The notes under the pieces are model-generated. The model was not told the DNA's origin. It did not search any database and saw only the letters and a list, made by a program, of their open reading frames with translations. Both the position numbers and the translations under genes were made by a program. From NCBI RefSeq assembly GCF_000317025.1, contig NC_019689.1, positions 3,015,501 to 3,079,500 on the forward strand: a stretch of DNA of 64,000 nucleotides. Reading direction: 5' to 3'. Within the stretch, counting starts at the first letter, position 1. Each line of letters begins with the position of its first letter. This document shows, piece after piece, positions 37,801-46,109 of the stretch. This DNA is from Pleurocapsa sp. PCC 7327. Lineage in GTDB: Bacteria; Cyanobacteriota; Cyanobacteriia; Cyanobacteriales; Microcystaceae.

Positions 37801-37901
37801 TTAGCGAGTTCTCTTTCTGAAAGCGTCTGTCCCAAGGTTTTGGCAAGTTGTTTGCCTAGAGATCTTTTTATCGGCTCCATAAAATTATTTATCGAACTCA
37901 A
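34851..37901 (-). CDS. Peptidase-containing ABC exporter with N-terminal cNMP-binding domains (HetC/SunT-like)
   Basis: 1016 residues. Cyclic-nucleotide-binding-like folds fill the first 290 residues (LYLIVEGKARLLDSADN, SFGELTLF). The C39 peptidase at about 300-430 has SASDCGVACLVM (catalytic Cys), HYIVVYK (His) and ADPAIG (Asp), so the triad is intact. The membrane domain spans about 445-730. The nucleotide-binding domain has GCSGSGKTT, LSGGQRQRLAIARA, LLILDEATSNLD and AHRLS. Such proteins cut double-glycine leaders and export the core peptide. Two suitable precursors lie nearby (39122-39310 and 42601-42801). It overlaps the HTH gene by 17 bp. Confidence 0.9.
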   Translation of the reverse strand: MSSINNFMEPIKRSLGKQLAKTLGQTLSERELANCLKNLTILEPTAGQLVWQSTDASGGIYLIVEGKARLLDSADNLIVSLEAGTSFGELTLFPEEIFTPHCVRASINLKLGYLDGKFLQTLTRKYPAIVERFNRQAILRELLLNHYRAASQLNLSRQGLMKMLSLLERHQLEAGQLRASLFKYCQFWLLRRGELLHSSGQRLTPGTIYNLSELIEHGSWQVTQPTELYTLSLSHWQVLRERLSESKASNDVKKTLLANLTPPRASSIEHRRKYISKSHHKVYFPSPTVKISQWWQQVTRRYPFYEQQSASDCGVACLVMVGRFWGKHFSINQLRSIAKVERDGTSLQGLMAAAESMGFSPRPVKADLKSLAEQELPAIVHWENSHYIVVYKITCDRVIVADPAIGRRILTHKEFLDGWAGYTLLLRPTALLKDAPEAEHNFWKFLELLKPHWLVLLEIAIASIAIQVFGLVIPLFTQLLLDRVVVERSTLTLTAIGAGLLLFSLFHVIMSSLRRYLIDHTANRVDLALIVGFINHTLRLPLSYFESRYVGDITSRIEENRKIRRFLTGEALTLLLDSLTVFIYVGLMFWYSWQMAMLALLIVPFFVFLAVFATPFLQRVSREIFNAKTGESSYLIEALTGIRTVKSMGIERTVRWHWEELFNKAVKVFFSGQLILERIVFSSSLIETMLSRVILIFGVWQVIQNQLTIGQLVAFNMLLDNVIDPFRRLIDLWNEFQEIVIAVERINDVIEAEPEENLQQLSTRPSLPPIQGHIRFEQVTFRYTSESDTNTLENLSFEIQPGQTVALVGCSGSGKTTLAKLILGLYQPTEGKIWIDGYDVTNVSLRSLRKQVGVVDQNTFLFGGTIRENISVAHPESTMEEIQQAARLAGADRFIDDLPLKYETHIGEGGGNLSGGQRQRLAIARALLGNPRLLILDEATSNLDAESERIIQTNLNTILRNQTTLVIAHRLSTVRNADLILVLDRGVLVESGTHNELMAQRGAYYYLNQQQLAIVS

Positions 37902-38475
37902 CAGATGAGGGGCGATCTAAATCGGCAATAATAATACTAGACCCTTTTCGCCAAGAAGGTTTTGTCGATCGCTTGTCCTTTTTGCGAGTAGATAGACCCA
38001 TTTGCTTGAGAAGACGGTTAATGTGGCGATCGCTTACTTCAATCCCTAATTCCTTTGCCAGATGTTTTCTTAGCCACTGTGCCGTCCAGCGCTTAAATGA
38101 ATAGCCATAGTTTTGGGGACTATGGCTGACTAATTCTTGCAAGCGATCGAGATATTGCTGGTTGACCGTTTTCGGTCTGCCAATAGGATGGTCATAAACA
38201 TTATGAATTTGTCCTGTTTGTGCAACGCTCATCCAATATCGCGCTGTATCTTGAGAACATCCCAAAGCTGCACAAATTTCTGCCTGAGATTGTCCCATCT
38301 CGGTTCGCAGCACAATCTCAAGACGGCGACGGTGTTCTGGACGTAAATCTTGCTGCGATAAAGTATCTAGGATCAGTTTTTCTAGTTCGGGTGCTATGTC
38401 TCGATCTTGCTGTTTCACGGCAATCGTCCCCAGTTTAATTGGTTCGGCATAGTTGGTTAACTTTTGTAAGGACAT
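37885..38475 (-). CDS. HTH protein resembling the N-terminal half of IS630-type transposases
   Basis: 196 residues with two winged-helix units: LRPEHRRRLEIVLRTEMG with AEICAALGCSQDTARYWMS, then AQWLRKHLAKELGIEVSDRH with INRLLKQMGLSTRKKDKRS. No DDE catalytic region follows, so it looks like a transposase-derived DNA-binding protein turned regulator. Translation probably starts at ATG 38475; that codon lies inside an inverted repeat that recurs twice more in this locus. It overlaps and precedes the exporter gene, so both are probably co-transcribed and self-regulated. Confidence 0.7.
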   Translation of the reverse strand: MSLQKLTNYAEPIKLGTIAVKQQDRDIAPELEKLILDTLSQQDLRPEHRRRLEIVLRTEMGQSQAEICAALGCSQDTARYWMSVAQTGQIHNVYDHPIGRPKTVNQQYLDRLQELVSHSPQNYGYSFKRWTAQWLRKHLAKELGIEVSDRHINRLLKQMGLSTRKKDKRSTKPSWRKGSSIIIADLDRPSSVEFDK

Positions 38476-38494
38476 AACAGAAATAATTATGTCC
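38470..38494. promoter_or_regulatory. Operator copy 1, GGACATAA-N9-TTATGTCC
   Basis: Perfect 8-bp inverted repeat with a 9-bp A/T spacer, covering the start codon of the HTH gene. Same architecture as the copies at 38782 and 39465. Confidence 0.65.
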
Positions 38495-38535
38495 AAAAAA
38501 ATTTATCTTGTTTGAGACCAACAAACTTTGTGTGG

Positions 38536-38643
38536 ATGAAGACTTTACTTGGTTTAGAGGTTAATATCGAGTCGTCTATAGAGTTGTTAGTCTCTGCCTT
38601 ATCTCAACTGCAGCAACGACAACATCTACTTTTACTCGGTTAG
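38536..38643 (+). other. Short open frame of 35 codons, unassigned
   Basis: MKTLLGLEVNIESSIELLV..., Leu/Gln rich, no family recognised and no clear ribosome-binding site. It lies in the 640-bp gap between the HTH gene and the first precursor gene and may be a fragment. Confidence 0.2.
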
Positions 38644-38781
38644 GAAACTCCAAGCAGAGGACTCCTGCTCGATTGCTAAGGGGTCTTGTTGCGTAAAAGT
38701 ACTCACGCAATTTCACATAAGTTTATCTGAAATTTCAATAAAAAAACAGAATCTTGCGATAGATTTTCAACCTTCTATTAT

Positions 38782-38806
38782 GGACATAATGGGTAAATTT
38801 ATGTCT
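38782..38806. promoter_or_regulatory. Operator copy 2, GGACATAA-N9-TTATGTCT
   Basis: Same arms as copy 1 with one terminal change, and the same 9-bp spacer. It is about 290 bp upstream of the HTH gene and about 470 bp upstream of the first precursor gene. Confidence 0.6.
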
Positions 38807-38895
38807 CACAAAAAGTTAAAAATGCTTGACTAAACGCGATCGCATCATTAACAATCGCTTGAAAACTCTTTACTCATGCAGGATTGCCATGTTAG

Positions 38896-38985
38896 CTAGA
38901 ACCTCAAGTTCATAAACTTTTGGGTGCCGCAATAGGTGAATTATCCAAGTTACCTACGGAATTTAATTTTGGAGAAATTTTGTAG
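38896..38985 (+). pseudogene. C-terminal remnant of an unknown gene
   Basis: 29 codons without start after an in-frame TAG: LEPQVHKLLGAAIGELSKLP then TEFNFGEIL and stop, followed immediately by a strong terminator hairpin. The position directly before a terminator suggests the true 3' end of a lost gene; I do not recognise the family. Confidence 0.3.
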
Positions 38986-39024
38986 AAATACCGAGTTTTA
39001 TCTTTTGATAAACTCGGTATTTTT
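38986..39024. terminator. Strong hairpin, likely bidirectional terminator
   Basis: AAATACCGAGTTT(T)ATC, loop TTTT, GATAAACTCGGTATTT, then TT; a nearly perfect 16-bp stem. It can end transcripts from the remnant on the plus strand and from the precursor gene on the minus strand. Confidence 0.75.
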
Positions 39025-39121
39025 ATAGCTTGCTTAGTACTAAGACTTATTTAGTTTTTAAAAATCACACTGATTTTACCTCCTTTTCGATTGATATTAG
39101 TGATGTAACTTGAAATCAAAT

Positions 39122-39310
39122 TTATTTGATCTCAAATTTAAATTTCCCCTTTCTACCAACAAAGAAAGGAAAACCAAAGGGAATACCAAAACCAAAGGGA
39201 ACGCCAACGGGGAAAAAGCCACCGCCCTTGATTTTATTCAGTTCTTTCTCTTCTAATTCTTGCAATCCATTTGTAGTTTCAGGAAGTTGGTTGATTTTTA
39301 CTCTTTGCAT
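39122..39310 (-). CDS. Double-glycine-leader precursor peptide 1
   Basis: 62 residues. The leader (1-30) ends LQELEEKELNKIKGG, the classic C39 recognition pattern with hydrophobic residues at about -4, -7, -12 and -15 and cleavage after GG. The 32-residue core is very rich in Gly, Pro and Phe (VPFGFGIPFGFPFF), ends basic (GRKGKFKFEIK), and has no Cys. Ribosome-binding site GAGG. The leader is closely alike to that of the second precursor (42601-42801), so both should be substrates of the same exporter. Bioactivity (bacteriocin, signal) is unknown. Confidence 0.8.
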   Translation of the reverse strand: MQRVKINQLPETTNGLQELEEKELNKIKGGGFFPVGVPFGFGIPFGFPFFVGRKGKFKFEIK

Positions 39311-39464
39311 AATTTCCTCACTTGCTTTTTAGTGATTTTAGTAATTGTAGAAAGCTAGATTTAATGCCATGATAAAAAAAGATTTATTTGTGTCGAGTCT
39401 ATTTTACGAAAATAAATACAATTTCAAATTACTTTTTCTGTCTTTTTGCTAGTTATAAAAAGTC

Positions 39465-39489
39465 AGACTTAAAGAGGATTTTTATGTCT
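39465..39489. promoter_or_regulatory. Operator copy 3, AGACTTAA-N9-TTATGTCT
   Basis: The inverted repeat seen at 38470 and 38782, here with one internal mismatch, in the divergent region between precursor 1 and the receiver-HlyD gene. The spacer is again exactly 9 bp. The rest of 39311-39743 is A/T-rich with no gene. Confidence 0.55.
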
Positions 39490-39743
39490 AAATTTAAATT
39501 CTAAAAAAAATAAGACTTAATTAATCTTTATTTCTTGAATTACTGAGTAGTAAAATCTAGCAATTGATTTAAATTTATCGATGTTAGATTTATTGTTATT
39601 TTTCATGTTTTATATAGAGTTTTTGATCGTTTAAAAATATGACAGTTTGAGACGTTGTATTTTGTTCTGAACTTTTTGTGTAAAAACTCTAATATAAGAC
39701 TTGAAAGCCTATTAACATAACCAAGTTAAGTTCGGAGATTTAA

Positions 39744-41690
39744 ATGATTCGAGTCCTACTGGTTGACGACCAGAATATGATTCGGCAAATGTTACAGCTT
39801 TCTCTAGAGCCAGAGAAGGATATAGAGATAGTTGGAAGTGCAGGAGACGGACAGACAGCGCTTAGGGAAATAGAAAAGCATCATCCCGATGTTGCACTTA
39901 TCGACATCGAGATGCCGGGAATAGATGGTCTAACTATCATGCAGATAATTAGCAAACATTTTGCCGAAACTAAAGTTTTGATCCTAAGTAGTTATGACAA
40001 GCAACAATACATCAACAATGCTCTCCTATCGGGAGCTAAGGGCTATCTGCTCAAGGGCACTCCTATTGACGAAATAGCGAATGCCATTCGGTCTGTGTAT
40101 AAAGGATACGTTCAACTCGGACCGGGGGTATTTGAAAAGTATGCAGGGAACGATCGCTCGTTACATCCCCATGGGAGGGACGTATCCCTCTGTTATACCT
40201 CTTCTTTATTAGAAAAGAGATCTCAGCATCAGGCGATCGCGAACGCCGCCCCTTCGATGCCTACGAGCGATTGGCATTCCGCAGCTCATAGTCAAGCTGA
40301 GGAGCGGCTGAAATCTAACAACGGATCCCATAACGGAAATCAGCCGCCGACAACCCAACGACAACTATCCGAAGTCGATCGCGATAGCTGGTCTGCGTCC
40401 ACCAAAGAATTACTAGACACGCTACCGCAAGTTTGGACGCGAGGGTTGCTATATTTTTTGGTAGTCTTCGTTGCGCTTGCCTTACCCTGGGCAATGCTGT
40501 CTAAAGTTGACGTAACCAGTAGTGCCAAAGGACGGCTAGAGCCGAAGGGCGAAACAACTAGACTCGATGCCCCAGTTAATGGAGTTGTTGGTGCAATTAA
40601 GGTTAGAGAAGGGCAACAGGTAAAGGCTGGGCAACGTATAGTAGAGCTAAAATCGGATATCGAGCGTGCCCAATTGCAGGAGGCTCAAGCTAGGCTAAAA
40701 GGATTTGCCGATAAGCTGACACAGCTCAAACTGCTTAAAAATCAATTGCAGATGTCTGCTCGCACGCAACGTAAGCAGAATCGAGCGCAAGCATCCGAAC
40801 AGCTAGAACTCATCAATCAAACCCAGCAAAAAATTAACTTTAATAAAACTGCGATCGCCTCAGCTAAGGAACTGGTAGCTAAGGATCGGGAGGTAGTGAA
40901 ACGCTACCGCGATCTGCGACAAAAAGGAGTAGTTTCAGGTTATCAATTGGATGAGGCAGAACGGCAACTGATTCAGAATCGTCAAAATCTCAGACAAGCT
41001 CAGTCGGAACTCGAACAAAACCAGACGGAGTTTAAAAAACAGCAAAGCGCTCGCGACAAAATTGTGCGTCAAGGCGAACTAGCTATTATCGAAGTAGAGA
41101 AACAAATCAAAGAACTCAACTCTCAGCTCGACGATACGCGATCGCAAATCGCCCAAACCCAAAATCAAATTAAATCTCTGCAATATCGACAGCAGCAGAG
41201 CGCGATCGATACCCCAATCGATGGCACGATTTTTCAGCTAACCGTCTCGCACCCCGGCGCTGTCGTCCAACCCGGTCAGGCGATCGCTCGCATTGCTCCT
41301 AAGGGAACTCCACTGGTGTTGAAAGCGCAGATATCTAGTAAGGATAGCGGTTTTCTGCGCGTAGGCAAGCCCGTCAAAATTAAGTTTGATGCCTATCCTT
41401 ACCAAGATTATGGAATCGTACTAGGTCGCATAAGCTGGATTTCTCCGGATTCTAAAGCTGCCTCGGCACAGATGGATAATGCAGCGCCAGCAAGTCAAGC
41501 TCAAAATCAAGAAGAAGCCTTTGAGATGGAAATAGCGCTCGATCGCGACTACATCGAAGCTGCTAACAAACGCATTCCTCTCACTCCAGGTCAGACAGCG
41601 ACGGCGGAGGTTATCGTCCGCCAACGTCGCCTCATCGACTTCCTGCTCGATCCGTTTAGGAAGTTACAAAAAGGCGGTCTGGATCTCTAA
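39744..41690 (+). CDS. Response-regulator receiver fused to HlyD-type membrane fusion protein
   Basis: 648 residues. Residues 1-125 form a complete NarL-type receiver: VDD at 7-9, phospho-acceptor Asp 54 in ALIDIEMPG, Ser in ILSSYD, Lys 104 in YLLKGTP. A low-complexity linker (about 135-230) follows, then one membrane helix (LLYFLVVFVALALPWAML), a lipoyl-like half (GVVGAIKVREGQQVKAGQRI), long coiled coils and a beta-barrel end. HlyD proteins couple inner-membrane exporters to the outer membrane. The cytoplasmic receiver could make export respond to phosphorylation. No DNA-binding domain is present. Confidence 0.88.
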   Translation: MIRVLLVDDQNMIRQMLQLSLEPEKDIEIVGSAGDGQTALREIEKHHPDVALIDIEMPGIDGLTIMQIISKHFAETKVLILSSYDKQQYINNALLSGAKGYLLKGTPIDEIANAIRSVYKGYVQLGPGVFEKYAGNDRSLHPHGRDVSLCYTSSLLEKRSQHQAIANAAPSMPTSDWHSAAHSQAEERLKSNNGSHNGNQPPTTQRQLSEVDRDSWSASTKELLDTLPQVWTRGLLYFLVVFVALALPWAMLSKVDVTSSAKGRLEPKGETTRLDAPVNGVVGAIKVREGQQVKAGQRIVELKSDIERAQLQEAQARLKGFADKLTQLKLLKNQLQMSARTQRKQNRAQASEQLELINQTQQKINFNKTAIASAKELVAKDREVVKRYRDLRQKGVVSGYQLDEAERQLIQNRQNLRQAQSELEQNQTEFKKQQSARDKIVRQGELAIIEVEKQIKELNSQLDDTRSQIAQTQNQIKSLQYRQQQSAIDTPIDGTIFQLTVSHPGAVVQPGQAIARIAPKGTPLVLKAQISSKDSGFLRVGKPVKIKFDAYPYQDYGIVLGRISWISPDSKAASAQMDNAAPASQAQNQEEAFEMEIALDRDYIEAANKRIPLTPGQTATAEVIVRQRRLIDFLLDPFRKLQKGGLDL

Positions 41691-41747
41691 GGTAACTGCT
41701 TTGCTGTTATCGCCCTAACCAAAGGTGACGCAACGTTCAGCTAGATT

Positions 41748-42500
41748 GTGACAATAGCAATGACATCAGACGCGATCGCTATCTCTACAGAAGACGTTAT
41801 TCGTCAAGTTAAACTATCGTGCCAAGTTCCTGCTGTCGTGAAAGCGATTGTCGCTCGCAAGATAATTTCCCAGACAGCAGAAGAACTAGATATTACCGTC
41901 GAAGAGAGCAAACTTCAGGAGGCAGCAGACCGATTTCGCTTAAAGAACGATCTTTCGAGTGCAGATGCCACCTGGTCTTGGCTAGAAAAACATCGTTTGT
42001 CTGTAGACGATTTTGAGGAATTAGTCTACATGGAATTGCTCGGCTCAAAATTGGCACGACATCTATGCGAGCGCCAGGTCGAACCCTTCTTTGTCGAACG
42101 CCAGCTCGATTATACTCAGGTCGTGATGTACGAAGTCATTTTGGACGATCGCGACTTGGCGATGGAACTTTTCTATGCGCTTGAGGAAAACGAGATCGGC
42201 TTTTTTGATGTTGCCCGTCAATACATTCAAGAGCCGGAACTGCGCCGTACTGGCGGATATCGAGGAATTTTGTCCCGCAAGGATCTCAAGCCTGAAATCT
42301 CCGCTGCTGTTTTTGCAGCCAATCCGCCTCAGATTCTCAGACCGATCGCGATCGCTCAAAAAGCTCATCTAATTTTAGTTGAAGAGATCCTTCGACCGCA
42401 ATTAGACGAACGGTTGCGATCGCAGATTCTTTTTGATTTATTCTCTCAATGGTTGGAGCAACAGATCGAGCAAGCCGAAGTCATTTTAACGGGACTTTGA
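41748..42500 (+). CDS. PpiC/SurA-like peptidyl-prolyl isomerase family protein
   Basis: 250 residues. An alpha-helical SurA N-like part (about 10-110) is followed by a parvulin-like region (about 120-225) with FFDVARQYIQEPELRRTGGY and LKPEISAAVFAANPPQI. No signal peptide, so it is probably cytoplasmic. Genes of this type sit beside HlyD and C39 exporters in cyanobacterial peptide-export loci, where a chaperone role for the substrate is plausible but unproven. GTG at 41748 or ATG at 41760 may start it. It follows the HlyD gene by 57 bp. Confidence 0.82.
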   Translation: MTIAMTSDAIAISTEDVIRQVKLSCQVPAVVKAIVARKIISQTAEELDITVEESKLQEAADRFRLKNDLSSADATWSWLEKHRLSVDDFEELVYMELLGSKLARHLCERQVEPFFVERQLDYTQVVMYEVILDDRDLAMELFYALEENEIGFFDVARQYIQEPELRRTGGYRGILSRKDLKPEISAAVFAANPPQILRPIAIAQKAHLILVEEILRPQLDERLRSQILFDLFSQWLEQQIEQAEVILTGL

Positions 42501-42600
42501 CGAGAAATTTCTAGTCCTAATTTCCGAGAGAGAAATAGAAATTTTATCGTGTAATCAACTTGGTACTTTTAGGAGCTATGCAGCTATTATGCCGAGTTCG

Positions 42601-42801
42601 TCAATCATCGAAATAATCATCAAGAGCATCGAAAAACTTGAAAAGCTCTACAAGATCGCCAAAGCTATCGTCGTTAGAATCAGGAGGAATTGTAACGCGC
42701 AAGCGGTATAAACCCCCCTTAATCTTGCTGAGTTCCTTGTCTGTCAATTCAGACAGCCCATTTTTATTTTCTTGAAGGTTATTAATCTTGATTTTTGACA
42801 T
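42601..42801 (-). CDS. Double-glycine-leader precursor peptide 2
   Basis: 66 residues from the ATG at 42801. The leader is again 30 residues and ends LSELTDKELSKIKGG. Aligned with precursor 1 it shares the K-I-N, NGL, EL, KEL and KIKGG positions without gaps. The 36-residue core begins LYRLRVTIPPDSNDD and ends FDALDDYFDD; it is strongly acidic, in contrast to the Gly/Pro/Phe core of precursor 1. An in-frame GTG farther upstream (42858) would break the leader alignment. Points back toward the isomerase gene. Confidence 0.8.
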   Translation of the reverse strand: MSKIKINNLQENKNGLSELTDKELSKIKGGLYRLRVTIPPDSNDDSFGDLVELFKFFDALDDYFDD

Positions 42802-43054
42802 TAGAATCTTCGTTGTTTTACTATTGGTGATACGGTTTTTCTCGTCCAAATTATCCACAAGTTTTAATTTTTTGTGGAAAATTAGATTAATTTCTCTAAT
42901 CTTATAAAAAAAAAAAATAATATTGTCAAGCTCGTTCCGTCAGCCAAAATACATTTTTTGTTTTTTGGGCAAAAATGAGAATTAATCAGATTTTTTAGGG
43001 TTTTTTTTCCTTCAATTGCTGCTGATATCCAATCCGTTTAATTAGTCATAATAT

Positions 43055-43152
43055 GTAGTGCGAAAGATCCTTCGCTATCGCTCAGGACGCTTTGCGTCTT
43101 GGTCGCGAGCAAGACGTATGTCCCAACGGACACGCTCCGCTTTCCGCACTAC
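43055..43152. repeat. MITE-like element with 13-bp inverted ends
   Basis: Ends GTAGTGCG(G)AAAG and CTTTCCGCACTAC in inverted orientation about 98 bp apart. Inside are two smaller palindromes (GACGC-TTT-GCGTC and TCCCAACGGA). The remainder of 42859-43382 is A/T-rich and shows no gene. Confidence 0.5.
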
Positions 43153-43382
43153 TGGTTATTGTGGTCGTTCTACCGGATTTAATGTAATAACGTTGTTTAA
43201 CGGACAATAAACTTTCAGGCGATCGCTCGCGCTCATTGTCAATTTTTTGTAAGCTTTTAAGGTTAGTTTAAAAGTCTTACATTTTATATTTGAGAAATTT
43301 TCAAAACTGGGTAACTTTATGCACTTTATCTACTCTTAACTTCTCATACGAAAACATAATTAAATAATTAATGTTTTCGCCC

Positions 43383-46109
43383 TTACAAATCAATTTCGGC
43401 TTTAACCCAATCGAGAGCGCGGTAAAGGCGAAAACCTACCTTTTCACAGACTCGCTGCATGCCACGATTCTCAGGCAGAATCTCCGCCTTAATTTTCTCG
43501 AGTTTCTCATCCCGACCGACTTGCACCAAGCGCCGCAATAACTCGGTTCCCAACCCATGCCGCTGGAAAGGATCGCTAACCAACATGGCAAATTCCCCTT
43601 CATTGACTCCGTGTTGTTTGCTCAAGCGAGCTACGGCTAGCATTTCCTGGGTTTCCTTATGGATCGCGATCAGTGCCATCTCGCGATCGTAGTCGATAAA
43701 ACACAAGCGCGTTAGCCGCTCGTGGGCAGTCAACCGACTCAAACTCATCAAATGAAAATAACGCAAATAGATGCTGTGTTCGGAGAGAGTTTTATAAAAC
43801 CGCACCATAAGGGGTTCATCTTCGGGACGAATCGGACGGATGATGACGGGGGTCCCGTCCGCCATTGTCCAAGACCCGACGTATTGCAAGGGATAGGGGC
43901 GAATTGCTGGCTTGGGAAGTTCGTTGGCTGGGGTATCTTTGGGATGGAGAATAATGCGAGCGTCCAGCGCTGTTAGGCGTTCGGCAGAGACAAGCAGGGG
44001 ATTGATGTCAATTTCCTTAATCCAAGGCTGCTCGACCACAAGCTGGCCGAACTTCACCATCAGTTGCTCTAGGGCTGCCAGATCGATAGGTCTGCGCCCA
44101 CGAACGCCTTTGAGGGCGCGATAAATTTTCGTCTGCTCCATCATTCGACGGGCAAGGGTCGTGTTGAGGGGAGGAAGAGCGATCGCGCGATCTTTAAACA
44201 CTTCTACCAGTCGCCCGCCCGTGCCAAATAGCAGCACGGGTCCAAATTGAGGGTCGATACTGCTGCCGATAATTAATTCGTAACTCCCATCGGGGCTAAG
44301 CATCGGTTGAACGGTTACGCCCAAGAAATGTTCTGCCCCGACTTTCTGGGTTACTGAAGTTTGAATGGCTCGATAGGCATCTCGTACCTCTTCCGCATTG
44401 GTGAGATTTAACTGCACTCCCCCCACATCCGTCTTGTGGGTCACGGTTTCCGATAACAGTTTGACGACGACGGGATAGCCAATCGATTCTGCCAGTTCCA
44501 AAGCTTCGGCTTCTGTTTTCGCAATCCCGGTTCTCACGACCGGAATGCCATAGGCAGCCAAAATTTCCTTCGATTCCAATTCGGTGAGAATTACGCGTTC
44601 GCTCTCTCGGACTGCTCCTATAATCTGCGCCACTTGGGAACGATTTGGACCTCCATCCTCATCGGGCGGCATGACGGGAGTTTCGTAGATGCCTTGCAGA
44701 TTGTAACTGTAGCGCCATATTAAATTAAACAGACGAGCTGCCGAATCCGGATAGCGATAAGTGGGGATTTGGTGTTTGTTGAGAATGGTTTCTCCTACAG
44801 AAATTTCTGCGCCTCCCATCCAACTTGCCAAGATGGGTTTGCCCGCCATCTGAGCGCAGCTTATCAATTGTTCTGCCGTCTTATTCGGATCGGTCATGGC
44901 TTGCGGTGTCAAAATGACCAGCAGCCCGTCACTACCGGGATCTTCAACTGCAATTTCTAAAGCTTTTGTGTAACGATCTGGGTCTGCATCTCCGAGAATA
45001 TCGATGGGATTGGCATGACTCCACTGAGGCGGCAGAACTTCGTTGAGCTTGGCAATCGTATCGTCCGAAAGTTCTGCCAGTTCTCCTCCGGTAGCAACTA
45101 GCGCATCAGTCGCTAGCACTCCCGGTCCTCCCGCATTGGTGATAATCGCCAGTCGGGGACCTTCAGGAAGGCGAGGCTGTTTGGCGAGGACTTCTGCCAT
45201 ATCGAACAGCTCGGACATCCGCGTCACCTTCAGCACCCCACAACGGCGAAAGGCGGCATCAAACACGTCCTTGCTCCCCGTCATCGCGCCCGTATGGGAG
45301 GTAACTGCTTTGGCGGCAGCTTCTGTCTCGCCCGCTTTGATGACGATGATGGGTTTAGTAAAGGCAACTTCCCGCGCGGCGGAGAGAAACGATCGCGCAT
45401 CGCCAACGGATTCCATATAGATGACAATGCTTTTGGTGTAGGGATCGTCGCCGAGATAGTAAATCAGGTCGCCCCAATCCACGTCCAGCATCGAGCCAAT
45501 GGAAATAAACGCACTAAAGCCCACATTTTCTGGAACGCTCCAGTCTAAGACTGCCGTGCAGATAGCGCCACTTTGACTGATAAAGCCCACATTTCCCGGA
45601 CGCGCGATCGCTCCAGCAAAGGTAGCGTTGAGTCCGGAGCGCGGATTCATCACCCCTAGGCAATTGGGTCCGATAATCCGCATTTTTCCTCGCGCTTTTT
45701 CCAGGATTTGCTGCTCTAATTCTCGTCCAGCTTTGCCAATTTCCCGGAACCCCGCCGAGATGATAATGGCACCTTTCACGCCTGCTTCAAGGCATTCCTC
45801 AATAATTCCAGGTACGGTTGGGGCTGGGGTCGCGATAACGGCTAGATCGACGGGTTGGGGAATCGATTTAACATCGGGATATGCCTGAATGCCTAAAACG
45901 CTGTTTCGCTTGGGATTGACTGGAAAAACTGTCCCCCCAAAAGGGTTGCTGATGAGATTCCAAAGGAGGGTTCGCCCCACGCTACCCGGTCTGTCGGTAG
46001 CACCGATTACGGCAACTGTCTGTGGTGCAAAGATAGGGCTGAGCGGCTGACGCTCGGAGCGTAGAATGTCGTAAGCTCTATCGGTAATGGGTTTGAGTGG
46101 TTGAAGCAC
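43383..46109 (-). CDS. NDP-forming acyl-CoA synthetase fused to GNAT acetyltransferase (Pat-like)
   Basis: 908 residues. CoA-binding domain (about 25-125: [15 protein letters not shown]), succinyl-CoA-ligase-like domains (about 150-470: [27 protein letters not shown]), ATP-grasp (about 495-715: [21 protein letters not shown]) and GNAT (about 745-905: [19 protein letters not shown]). The same order occurs in the protein lysine acetyltransferase Pat/PatZ, which acetylates acetyl-CoA synthetase and other enzymes. Whether the synthetase part is active cannot be decided by eye. Single gene, cytosolic. Confidence 0.9.
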   Translation of the reverse strand: MLQPLKPITDRAYDILRSERQPLSPIFAPQTVAVIGATDRPGSVGRTLLWNLISNPFGGTVFPVNPKRNSVLGIQAYPDVKSIPQPVDLAVIATPAPTVPGIIEECLEAGVKGAIIISAGFREIGKAGRELEQQILEKARGKMRIIGPNCLGVMNPRSGLNATFAGAIARPGNVGFISQSGAICTAVLDWSVPENVGFSAFISIGSMLDVDWGDLIYYLGDDPYTKSIVIYMESVGDARSFLSAAREVAFTKPIIVIKAGETEAAAKAVTSHTGAMTGSKDVFDAAFRRCGVLKVTRMSELFDMAEVLAKQPRLPEGPRLAIITNAGGPGVLATDALVATGGELAELSDDTIAKLNEVLPPQWSHANPIDILGDADPDRYTKALEIAVEDPGSDGLLVILTPQAMTDPNKTAEQLISCAQMAGKPILASWMGGAEISVGETILNKHQIPTYRYPDSAARLFNLIWRYSYNLQGIYETPVMPPDEDGGPNRSQVAQIIGAVRESERVILTELESKEILAAYGIPVVRTGIAKTEAEALELAESIGYPVVVKLLSETVTHKTDVGGVQLNLTNAEEVRDAYRAIQTSVTQKVGAEHFLGVTVQPMLSPDGSYELIIGSSIDPQFGPVLLFGTGGRLVEVFKDRAIALPPLNTTLARRMMEQTKIYRALKGVRGRRPIDLAALEQLMVKFGQLVVEQPWIKEIDINPLLVSAERLTALDARIILHPKDTPANELPKPAIRPYPLQYVGSWTMADGTPVIIRPIRPEDEPLMVRFYKTLSEHSIYLRYFHLMSLSRLTAHERLTRLCFIDYDREMALIAIHKETQEMLAVARLSKQHGVNEGEFAMLVSDPFQRHGLGTELLRRLVQVGRDEKLEKIKAEILPENRGMQRVCEKVGFRLYRALDWVKAEIDL

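Noticed and set aside
34851-37901. Calling the exporter HetC (heterocyst regulator)
   Set aside because: The architecture is HetC-like, but no heterocyst genes are nearby and two leader peptides indicate ordinary peptide export.
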